In this document: piece by piece, positions 17,274-25,194 of the stretch
Layout: each line of letters begins with the position of its first letter
Numbering within the stretch: position 1 is the first letter of the stretch
Position numbers and translations under genes: made by a program
Notes under the pieces: model-generated
Databases searched by the model: none
Told to the model about the DNA's origin: nothing
The model's input: only the letters and a program-made list of their open reading frames with translations
NCBI RefSeq assembly: GCF_003024385.1
Contig: NZ_PVZN01000027.1
Span: 1 to 38,120 of the forward strand
Origin: Pseudomonas sp. BBP2017
GTDB taxonomy: Bacteria > Pseudomonadota > Gammaproteobacteria > Pseudomonadales > Pseudomonadaceae
Direction: 5' to 3'
DNA length: 38,120 nucleotides

Positions 17274-19595
17274 ATGTCGTCAGAAGAAGTGTTGTCAGAA
17301 GAAGGTGCAGAATTAAGTCCGGCACAAGAATTGTTTTCCCAGCCAGGCATCCTGCAGCTGGTTGAGCTGGAGATCCCCGGCAGGACCGGGCCGGTGCCCA
17401 GTGGCGAATGGGGGATCAACCTCGCGGCGGCCCGCGACAACTTCCCGCGTCAGGGCTTGCAGTTGTTCGTTCCGCCCTGGCCACAAATGGGCCAGGGTGA
17501 CAGCGTCGGGATATTGCTGGGAGGCACTGAAGTCACCCGCAAACCCATTGCTGCCGATGAGGTCGATACACGCCAGACCCTGTTCATCGAGCCCAACCGG
17601 TTGACCAATAGCATCACAACCATAAGCTACAAGGTCACGCGAGTTGGTCAAGTGCCCGAGGATTCGGCACCCACCCCTGTGCTGATCAAGCTTGATCGCC
17701 CTGGCGGCCAGGACCAGAACGGCGACACACCGGGGCATTCCGAGCTGAAGCTGAGTTTGCCGCAGGAGATCATCGACAATGGTGTGGACAAGGACGCAGC
17801 CGCCAAAGGCGTGCCAGTGACCATCGAGCCTTACCCGTTCATGACCGCGGGCGATGAGATCCGGATCACCTGGGGTGGCCAGTTCGTTCTCTACACCGTG
17901 ACCCAGGCTGACGTCGACGCCGGCAAACCCTTCGTTATTATGGTGGACGAGGCGACTATCCTGGCGGCCGGGGACTCGGAGCGCGTCGAAAAACACATGA
18001 GCAAAACCGGGCAGGTCACCACCAGCGGTGGCCTGGCCGTCGCTTTCGAAGTCTATGACCTAGTGGACAATCAGTCCGAGGACTGGAGTGCCGAGATTCG
18101 AGTGGTGGTTGACACTGGCGGCTCACGCCTGGCTGCCGGGATCGTCAAGGAAGCGCGAAACAACATTCTGGATCTCAATGTGTTGGGCAGTGCTCCAGCG
18201 ACGCTGCAGATTGTTGCCTGGCCCGAAAATTTCGAGAAAGGCGATAAAATCTTCGTCACCCTCATGGGCACCAGCGCCGAAGGGCTGCCGGTTGATATCA
18301 GCTATCCCCCGCAAGTCGTTGACAACATACCCAGTGTGATCGAAATCCTCGTGCCTAACGGCGATGTACGACGCCTGGCCAAGACCCAAGGGGTTTTCAG
18401 GTACCGGCTGGAAAAGGCGGGTGGCACGATCCTGCAAGCCAAGGGGCGATTCGTCAGTATCGTGGGTGAACCTGTGCAACTGGCCGCACCGGTGGCCAAG
18501 GATGCCGTGGGCGGTAGTCTGGATCCGCAATTGCCGACGACCGCCATCGAAGTGCCCTGGGATCAAACCATGGCCGCAGGCTATGTGATTAGATTGATAT
18601 GGCAGGGTACAAGGCCCGACTTGTTGCCGTACTTCCCGGAGATCGACCCTTACGACATCACCAATAACGATGCAAGCGTCAAGTTGCCCATTGTCTTCAA
18701 TGTCGGTGGCGAGCATCTCAAGTTCATTGAGGGGGGGACCTTGCAGCTTTCTTATGAGCTGATGGATATCGACGGCGTTGTACGCAAATCGCTTGTTACA
18801 CCGCAGTACAACGTGGGTGAACGCCGGAACGAGTTGCCTGCGCCGGATGTCGAGCATGCGCAAGACAACGTGCTCGATCCTGAAACGTTGCCAGTCTCCG
18901 GCACCCGCATTCTGGTAAAGACTTATTCCAGGATCGCCATTGGCGACCAGCTGCATTTTGCTTGGGAGGGTTCACTGACCGGCCGCTATACCGACTGGAT
19001 CATGATCAACAAGAACAACATCGGGCGCCCCCAGTTTGCCCTGGCAATTTCGCTGGATAAGGTCACAGGCAACCTGAATGGTACTGTAGCGGTCTCCTAC
19101 TGGGTTGTACGTGCAGGGGGAGGAGGCATCAGCCAATCCGATGTGTTGACCCTGCAAATCGGCAAAGGGCAAGAACAGCTGCTTGATCCGGTGACCGTCG
19201 CCGAGGAGCACGAGGGGCAGCTTGACCTGAAAGACGTCAGCACCGGGGCGAACGTGACCCAGGATGTTTATCCCGGCATGGGAGTGGGGGATGTCGTTTA
19301 TCTGGAATGGACGGACGACAAGGGCAATGAATACAAACCAGAGGGCGTGGATATCACCGGCAGTATGGCCGGCAAGCCGGTGCTCTTTGTTGTGCCCTTT
19401 GCCGAAATCGCGAAAAACCTGAACAACCTGGTCACGGTAATCTGCAGGGTAGAGCTGGCCTCCGGTCAGGCGCGGACCCAGGACCTGACCTTCCGGGTGC
19501 ATCAAGGCGAAGAGCCTGAGCTTGAGCCGGTAACCGTCGACGGTGTGATCGAAGGCAGCCTCGACGTGCGCGACGGTACAACGGCCAGAGGATAA
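17274..19595 (+). CDS. Ig-like modular protein C, ends mid-module
   Basis: This 773-residue protein has an N-terminal domain (about 1-154) followed by six regular modules of about 115-130 residues starting near 155, 286, 403, 521, 636 and 750. Each opens with a pattern like LxxPVxxxAxxxxLD and contains GDxxxxxWxG (AGDEIRITWGG, IGDQLHFAWEG, VGDVVYLEW). The sixth has only about 24 residues before the stop, so the protein ends inside a module. No signal peptide is visible. The ATG at 17274 with AAGG upstream is preferred; an in-frame GTG at 17238 would add 12 residues. The N-terminal half matches protein D in module order and in the PGHSEL and IDNGV motifs. Function unknown. Confidence 0.83.
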   Translation: MSSEEVLSEEGAELSPAQELFSQPGILQLVELEIPGRTGPVPSGEWGINLAAARDNFPRQGLQLFVPPWPQMGQGDSVGILLGGTEVTRKPIAADEVDTRQTLFIEPNRLTNSITTISYKVTRVGQVPEDSAPTPVLIKLDRPGGQDQNGDTPGHSELKLSLPQEIIDNGVDKDAAAKGVPVTIEPYPFMTAGDEIRITWGGQFVLYTVTQADVDAGKPFVIMVDEATILAAGDSERVEKHMSKTGQVTTSGGLAVAFEVYDLVDNQSEDWSAEIRVVVDTGGSRLAAGIVKEARNNILDLNVLGSAPATLQIVAWPENFEKGDKIFVTLMGTSAEGLPVDISYPPQVVDNIPSVIEILVPNGDVRRLAKTQGVFRYRLEKAGGTILQAKGRFVSIVGEPVQLAAPVAKDAVGGSLDPQLPTTAIEVPWDQTMAAGYVIRLIWQGTRPDLLPYFPEIDPYDITNNDASVKLPIVFNVGGEHLKFIEGGTLQLSYELMDIDGVVRKSLVTPQYNVGERRNELPAPDVEHAQDNVLDPETLPVSGTRILVKTYSRIAIGDQLHFAWEGSLTGRYTDWIMINKNNIGRPQFALAISLDKVTGNLNGTVAVSYWVVRAGGGGISQSDVLTLQIGKGQEQLLDPVTVAEEHEGQLDLKDVSTGANVTQDVYPGMGVGDVVYLEWTDDKGNEYKPEGVDITGSMAGKPVLFVVPFAEIAKNLNNLVTVICRVELASGQARTQDLTFRVHQGEEPELEPVTVDGVIEGSLDVRDGTTARG

Positions 19596-19752
19596 ACAGG
19601 CATGTCACAGTCCGGTTATGAGCAGCCATACATCGAAGGGTGCACCTGCAAGTATTAGGTATGGCCCCGGACTGAGACGCCAATTTCGCTAGCAGTTATG
19701 TGCGGTCACTGTTTCTGATGTTCCCGTCAGCCACGCCAGGCAAGGAGTCGCC

Positions 19753-22700
19753 ATGAGAGTCTTTAGCGCCAGTATTTTTCCTCCCCGCAGTGAAGCGCAG
19801 GGCATCCTGGCACCGCGACCATTGTTCATTTCCGGCATGATCACGCCGGTCGAGCAAGGTGACGCCGGGATCAATATCGCCGTCGCCGAAAGCAATCCGG
19901 ACGGTGTGCTGACGGTGATCGACCCCTATCTGGACATGCTGGAAGGAGACCGCTTGACGGTGTTCATCGAGGATGAGCAGGTACTGGAAATGTTCGTGAA
20001 GCAGGCGGACATCGGTAAGCGGCTTTTCTTCTACCTGCCCAGGGAGCGTTTCATACCTGAGTGGGTAGAGGACATCCGCTTCAAACTGCTGCGCAAGGAT
20101 GCGACGGCAGCGGAAGATTCGGTGCCCTTGCGCTTGCGGGTCAAACTCAACCGGCCCGCCGGTGTCGACAAGGAGCCGCACTTGCCCGGGCATTCCGAGC
20201 TGCCACGGCCACAAGTGCCGCGGGACGTTATCGACAACGGCGTCACCGCAGAGTGGGCGGCCAGGGGCGTTCCGGTCACCATCGGCTATTACCCTGACCG
20301 GGCTGCCCGCGATACCGTGGTGCTGCGCTGGGGCAGCGTGCGCATCCCGCGGCGAATCAGCGAGAGCGAAGCGGCTGGGCGCGAACCGGTCGAGATTCTG
20401 GTTGACCAGGAAGCGATCCTGGCAGGCGGGGATAGCGATGCGCTGCAACTGAACTACGAAGTCTTCGACGAGGTGTGGAACTATTCCTCCGATTGGTCGC
20501 GTTTCACTGTTGTGAAGGTAGAAGCGGGGGCCTGGCGGCTCGATGCACCGATCATCAGGGAGGCGGTTAATGGCGCGATCGACCTGATTGCGCTGGGGCC
20601 GAATGACGTTACCGTACAGGTGGTGATAAGTGGCAATCCTTTTGCCCTGGGTGACAGCATCGAATTCACTTGGATTGGCACGCCGAAGATGGGGGCACCG
20701 ATCGTTCACAAGGCGTCGACGACGATCGCCAACTTGCCGGCGGTGCTCGAATTCAAGGTTCCCAATGCCGACATTCGTGCGATCGCCTCGGGCACCGGTG
20801 ATGCATCCTATGTGCTGAGAAAGGCCAATGGTGAAGCGCCGCAATCGTCCAAGCGTGCATTCGCCAGAATTGTCGGTGAGCTCTCGGAGTTGCCAGCGCC
20901 GGTCATCCTGCAGGCGGTGGACGGTCTGCTGGACAGCCGGTTGGAGCATGCCTGGGTGCTGGTTGGCCCTTATCCGGGCATGGTCGTTGGTGATGTCGTC
21001 AAGCTGATCTGGCAGGGTAAGCGTGCCGATGGCAGCCTATATCTGCACGAGGAGGAGAAAGATGTCAGCGATAATGATGTCGGTAATGCCATTGAAGTTC
21101 TGGTAGCGGCCGAACATATCACAGTGCTCGATGGTGGTACTTTGGAGCTGTATTACCGCGTCACCAACGAGCGCGCGGTGACCTATGATATTCGCGAATC
21201 AGCACGCAGTTACTTCAATGTGCTCAATTTGCGCCATGAACTGCCAGCGCCGGTGGTCCTCGAGGCCGATGGTGATGTGCTCGACCCGGAGGCGATAATC
21301 CCCAACGGCGCCACCTTGCGGATCGAATACGCCGACACCGAGGTGGGCGACGTGCTCACCTATTACTGGCAGAGCGTTTACGCCAATGGCACGGTCAGCG
21401 ACTGGGTGCCGATTACCGAGGCATCCAAAGGGCGTCCGGTGAATTTCCGCATAGCCCCCGATTTGGTCGAGGTGTCGAGTGGCACCAACGTCAATGTCTT
21501 GTACTCACTGCGCCGTGGTAACCAGACCAGGATATCGAGCGTCCTGCAACTCTACATCGGAACACCGATACCGGTAGCCATCAGCAATGTTATCGACAGC
21601 TGGGGCCAGGTTGCCGACGGCGGTATCAGCGTCGATACCACAGTCACAGTTATCGGCACAGCACGGGTGGCAATGGGCATCGAGCTCCTTGACGGCGATG
21701 ATGTCCTCGGGCGAGCGGGGGCGAACGAGCAAGGTGTGTGGCGATTCCCGCTGATGGATCTTGCGCCCCGACGCTACGACCTCAAGGCCAAAGCCCTGTA
21801 TGGCAGTGGTACGGAGTCGCAGGTATGGAGCTTTACCGTGGTCACCCAGCTGATCCCGAGCATCACCCGCGTGGAAGACTCGCGAGGGGATGTCGCCAAT
21901 GGCGGCTCCACGGTGGACACAGCAGTCATCCTCTCGGGCACGGCCAGTGCCGGGCTGGAGGTCGAGCTTTTCGAAGGCACGCAGTCCTGGGGGACGGTGC
22001 CTGTGGATGGCGACGGCAACTGGCGCCTGTCAAGAACCGGGCTGGCGATCAGCGGCTATAGCCTGGAGGCCAGGGCCAGGTACGGGGATGAGTGGGCGTC
22101 CGAGGTGCGGACCTTCCAGGTGGTGGCCGAGGTAAGTCCGAGCATCACCAGTGTGACGGACTCCAGGGGCGAGTTGGCCGAGGGGCAGACGACGGTCGAT
22201 ACCCAGATCATCTTGTCGGGTAAAGCCAGTATCGACCAGCCTCTGGAGGTGCTCGATGGGCTGGTTGTGCTGGATACCGTGCGTACCGATGCCCAGGGTA
22301 ACTGGACGCTGACACTCAACGACCTGGCAGTCAAAGCCTACGTTATCAAGGCCCGGGCGCTGTACGGCAGTGGCGCGGAATCGGCCGCGCGCAGCTTCCA
22401 GGTGGTCGATTATGTGTTCCCGACCCTCGACAGCGTCAGGGATTCGCGGGGCGAGGTCGCCGACGGCGGCGCTACAGCCGACACCTCGCTCACGCTGGGA
22501 GGCAAGGGCAGTGCGAACGAGCAGGTGGAGATTTTCGAGGGGGCGACTTCCAGGGGCGTTGCACGGGTCACTGCCGGCGGCGACTGGACCCTGCCACTGA
22601 CCGGTCTGGCGCCCCAAACCTATAGCGTCAAGGCCAAAGCGCTGTATGGCAGCGGTGAGGAATCGGCGCTACGCACGTTCACCGTCTATGTCGATATCAA

Positions 22701-24093
22701 GCCCAGTATCACCAGTGTCAGGGATTCGCGGGGTGAGGTGCCCGAGGCAGGTACCACGGTGGACGCATCGGTGACTCTTGCCGGCAAGGCCAGTGTCAGC
22801 CAGCAGGTGGAGCTGTTCGACGGTACGACATCACTTGGCAAGGTAACGGCTAATGCCAGTGGTGATTGGTCGCATCCGTTGCAGGGGCTGACAGTCCGGC
22901 CCTATAGGCTCAAGGCCAAGGCGCTATATGGCAGTGGCCAGGAGTCGGATATCCGTTCATTCAGTGTGGTGGCAGAGGTGGCGCCGACCATCGTCAGAGT
23001 GAGGGACTCCGGAGGCGAAGTGGCTGAAGGCGGATTCACCTACGAATCCAGCGTTACCTTGTCTGGCAAGGCGAGCATTGGTCAGCGAATTGAGGTGTTT
23101 GAGGGGGCGGTGTCGGTCGGTACGACGGCGGTAAACGGCGCGGGCGATTGGACCCTGAGCATGAGCGGCCTGACCGTCAGGCATTACCGCGTCAGGGCCA
23201 CGGCGCTGTATGGCAGCGGCCAGGAGTCTGCACCACGGACCTTTGACGTACGCCAGGGCGTGACCCCGGTCATCAGTCGAGTCGTTGACAGCAACGGCAC
23301 AGCGATCGGCAACGGAGGCCGAACCTACGCCACGAGTGTGACGTTGCATGGCACCGGGCAAGGAGGGTTGCAAGTTCAGATCCTGGACAACGGGGCGGCG
23401 ATACAAACGGTAACGGTGCCTGCCAACGGCAATTGGCAGGCAACGTTCAGCGGTTTGGCGATCCGACAGCATGATTTCACCGCCAAGGGACTCTATGGCA
23501 GCCAGCCGGTTTCTGCGCCTTGGCGGGTGATTGTCGAGGCGCGGCCGCCGTTGGTAATCGATACCAGTCCCATGGTCCTCAACGGCGTGATTTATGTGCG
23601 GGCCGATAACGGCCAGGGCCCCAGCCGCCGACCGGCCAATACCTCTCGGCAACGCCAAGCGTCGGGTGGCACGCCACCGCTTCGCTACAGTTCGAGCAAC
23701 GCCAATGTGGCGAGTGTGGATGGCAACGGGACGGTGATGTCGCGAGGCAATGGTTCGGCAACCATTACCGTGAGCGACAGTGCGGGGAAATCCAGAAGTT
23801 ACAGCGTGACGGTGCAAAATGTCCGCAGGATGACCCTCATGGGCACGTCACAGTACATTGTCGGCTGGGATCAGCGTCTGTTTTTGTCGGAGTTGCGCGA
23901 AATCTATAACCAGTATGGGGGCGGTGGGCTTGCCCAGATCGGTTGGCCTGGCGGCAGGTACTGGGCGAGGGATCAGCGACTGGTCTGGACTCCGTTTCCT
24001 CAGCAGCAGGCTGCCTTCAAGGATATGAATGGCGGCGGGGAGGGCTGGGAGGCGCAGATTGGGCCGTTGTATCCCGGTATCCGGATAAGTTGA
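19753..24093 (+). CDS. Large Ig-like repeat protein D with Big_2-like domain
   Basis: This 1446-residue protein is the largest in the window. Residues 1-605 repeat the architecture of protein C: an N-terminal domain, then four modules from 147, 263, 380 and 497. Residues 606-1265 are seven tandem Ig-like repeats of about 94 residues with the motif DSRGEVADGGTTVDT, then a GNWTLxLxGL strand and KALYGSGxES. Residues about 1266-1357 form a Big_2-like domain (YSSSNANVASVDGNGTV), found in intimin/invasin-type surface proteins. Residues about 1358-1446 are a distinct Trp- and Gly-rich domain I do not recognise. No signal peptide is visible. The ATG at 19753 has AAGGAG upstream. An adhesin-like role is inferred from domains only. 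Confidence 0.88.
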   Translation: MRVFSASIFPPRSEAQGILAPRPLFISGMITPVEQGDAGINIAVAESNPDGVLTVIDPYLDMLEGDRLTVFIEDEQVLEMFVKQADIGKRLFFYLPRERFIPEWVEDIRFKLLRKDATAAEDSVPLRLRVKLNRPAGVDKEPHLPGHSELPRPQVPRDVIDNGVTAEWAARGVPVTIGYYPDRAARDTVVLRWGSVRIPRRISESEAAGREPVEILVDQEAILAGGDSDALQLNYEVFDEVWNYSSDWSRFTVVKVEAGAWRLDAPIIREAVNGAIDLIALGPNDVTVQVVISGNPFALGDSIEFTWIGTPKMGAPIVHKASTTIANLPAVLEFKVPNADIRAIASGTGDASYVLRKANGEAPQSSKRAFARIVGELSELPAPVILQAVDGLLDSRLEHAWVLVGPYPGMVVGDVVKLIWQGKRADGSLYLHEEEKDVSDNDVGNAIEVLVAAEHITVLDGGTLELYYRVTNERAVTYDIRESARSYFNVLNLRHELPAPVVLEADGDVLDPEAIIPNGATLRIEYADTEVGDVLTYYWQSVYANGTVSDWVPITEASKGRPVNFRIAPDLVEVSSGTNVNVLYSLRRGNQTRISSVLQLYIGTPIPVAISNVIDSWGQVADGGISVDTTVTVIGTARVAMGIELLDGDDVLGRAGANEQGVWRFPLMDLAPRRYDLKAKALYGSGTESQVWSFTVVTQLIPSITRVEDSRGDVANGGSTVDTAVILSGTASAGLEVELFEGTQSWGTVPVDGDGNWRLSRTGLAISGYSLEARARYGDEWASEVRTFQVVAEVSPSITSVTDSRGELAEGQTTVDTQIILSGKASIDQPLEVLDGLVVLDTVRTDAQGNWTLTLNDLAVKAYVIKARALYGSGAESAARSFQVVDYVFPTLDSVRDSRGEVADGGATADTSLTLGGKGSANEQVEIFEGATSRGVARVTAGGDWTLPLTGLAPQTYSVKAKALYGSGEESALRTFTVYVDIKPSITSVRDSRGEVPEAGTTVDASVTLAGKASVSQQVELFDGTTSLGKVTANASGDWSHPLQGLTVRPYRLKAKALYGSGQESDIRSFSVVAEVAPTIVRVRDSGGEVAEGGFTYESSVTLSGKASIGQRIEVFEGAVSVGTTAVNGAGDWTLSMSGLTVRHYRVRATALYGSGQESAPRTFDVRQGVTPVISRVVDSNGTAIGNGGRTYATSVTLHGTGQGGLQVQILDNGAAIQTVTVPANGNWQATFSGLAIRQHDFTAKGLYGSQPVSAPWRVIVEARPPLVIDTSPMVLNGVIYVRADNGQGPSRRPANTSRQRQASGGTPPLRYSSSNANVASVDGNGTVMSRGNGSATITVSDSAGKSRSYSVTVQNVRRMTLMGTSQYIVGWDQRLFLSELREIYNQYGGGGLAQIGWPGGRYWARDQRLVWTPFPQQQAAFKDMNGGGEGWEAQIGPLYPGIRIS
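21568..23547 (+). repeat. Seven in-frame tandem repeats of about 282 bp
   Basis: Repeat units begin at 21568, 21853, 22135, 22417, 22699, 22981 and 23263. Spacing is 285 bp and then exactly 282 bp five times. They encode the 94-residue Ig-like units of protein D. Units 3 to 6 are most alike, and the first and last are most diverged. Such an array can expand or shrink by recombination. Confidence 0.9.
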
Positions 24094-24205
24094 GAGGGGC
24101 CAACAAAAAGGCCATTGCCGAACCTGATACGGCTCGGCAATGGCGTTGAACCGTTACTTTTGTTACTGCGGAAGTCATTGATTTAAATAAATTTATACAA
24201 AGCAG

Positions 24206-24234
24206 TTGACGAGCTTTCCCGGCATCCCTAGAAT
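24206..24234 (+). promoter_or_regulatory. Promoter of the second tRNA unit
   Basis: TTGACG (24206-24211), a 17-bp spacer and TAGAAT (24229-24234) keep the same geometry as the first copy. A GCGCGCC discriminator follows. Confidence 0.85.
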
Positions 24235-24295
24235 GCGCGCCACTTGCAGCGTAAAGCACACAGCGAAACGCGGTAGGGAGTGAATGTTGTAGTGT

Positions 24296-24371
24296 GTCCC
24301 CTTCGTCTAGTGGCCTAGGACACCGCCCTTTCACGGCGGTAACAGGGGTTCGAGTCCCCTAGGGGACGCCA
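24296..24371 (+). tRNA. tRNA-Glu (anticodon TTC), second copy
   Basis: Identical in sequence to the tRNA at 10153-10228, with an encoded CCA end. It is the first gene of a three-tRNA unit Glu-Gly-Gly. Confidence 0.98.
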
Positions 24372-24373
24372 AT

Positions 24374-24449
<76 letters not shown>

Positions 24450-24491
24450 AATTTGGCGTCGCAGTATTCAAGTACTGCATGCGTTGGAATG

Positions 24492-24510
24492 AAGGTCGTT
24501 GGCCTTTTTT
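24492..24510 (+). terminator. Small attenuator-like hairpin between two tRNA-Gly genes
   Basis: AAGGTC (24492-24497) pairs, with one G-T wobble, with GGCCTT (24501-24506) across a 3-base loop and runs into six T. It is a weak intrinsic terminator in the middle of the tRNA unit. It would cut expression of the last tRNA-Gly, unless it only marks an old unit boundary. Confidence 0.5.
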
Positions 24511-24539
24511 CTGTCCGGTACAACCGGCTGCTTCATTTT

Positions 24540-24615
<76 letters not shown>

Positions 24616-24622
24616 AACAAAG

Positions 24623-24653
24623 AAACGCCGTTCGGTTGAACGGCGTTTTTTTT
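24623..24653 (+). terminator. Rho-independent terminator of the second tRNA unit
   Basis: AAACGCCGTTC (24623-24633) pairs perfectly with GAACGGCGTTT (24638-24648) across GGTT, followed by a T-run. Confidence 0.93.
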
Positions 24654-24718
24654 CGTCCTGATTTTTATCGGGACTTCTGCGCGGCAGGGCATTTTTCAGC
24701 CCTGCGCACCTTTGCAAC

Positions 24719-25126
24719 TCAGTGCTTGCTATCGTCGTCCGACATGCTCAGCAGTTGCTTTTCCTGGTTCCAGTCAAACGCTTCGTCGTTCTGCTCGGCT
24801 TCATAGCGACGCTCTTCCAGGGTCTGGTACATCTGTTGCTCTTCGTCGGGCATGTAATGCAGGCAGTCGCCGCCGAAGAACCACAGCAGGTCACGAGGCA
24901 CCAGGTGGGCGACCTGCGGGTAGCGCTGGATCACCTGGCACATCAGGTCCTGACCCAGGTAGATGCTTTCGGGGTCGACGGGCATCTGCAGCATCAGGTC
25001 GTCGAAGCGCTCCAGGAACAGCGCGTGGCTTTCTTCCGGCACCTGTTCGGCCTCACCCAGGGCGACCAGAATGGTGCGCAGGTGGGTAAGCAGGGCGAGA
25101 TGATATTCCAGGCGATCGGTAGCCAT
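24719..25126 (-). CDS. PA2817-like conserved hypothetical protein
   Basis: This 135-residue cytoplasmic protein is conserved among pseudomonads at this tRNA-adjacent position; it has no known function. It is acidic and helical, with a Met/Pro-containing centre (LMLQMPVDPESIYLGQDLMCQVIQRYP), an FFGGDCLHYMPDEE motif and a charged tail (SMSDDDSKH). The ATG at 25126 with AGAGGA eight bases upstream is chosen over an in-frame start at 25147. It lies 68 bp after fadE on the same strand and may be co-transcribed with it. Confidence 0.85.
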   Translation of the reverse strand: MATDRLEYHLALLTHLRTILVALGEAEQVPEESHALFLERFDDLMLQMPVDPESIYLGQDLMCQVIQRYPQVAHLVPRDLLWFFGGDCLHYMPDEEQQMYQTLEERRYEAEQNDEAFDWNQEKQLLSMSDDDSKH

Positions 25127-25194
25127 GCTGGCAGTCCTCTTGAGCAAAAACGGGCGCGGGAGTATACGGCCCCCAGCGGCCGATGTCCCGGCCG

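Larger units (their letters stand above)
10307..24169. other. Accessory segment between two tRNA-Glu/Gly units
   Basis: This 13.9 kb segment lies between two copies of the same tRNA promoter block and carries only five genes: four Ig-like modular proteins on the plus strand and one autotransporter on the minus strand. Both sides are core genes in the order known from other pseudomonads. That points to insertion of cargo, or tRNA-block duplication with cargo, at a tRNA hotspot. I found no integrase, transposase or att-like short repeat other than the tRNA block itself. Some genes, for example 12615-14558, look less GC-rich than the core by eye. Confidence 0.7.

Noticed and set aside
21568..23547. 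Regular spaced repeats suggesting a CRISPR array
   Set aside because: The period is 282 bp, the units are contiguous and in frame, and they encode Ig-like domains; no cas genes are present.
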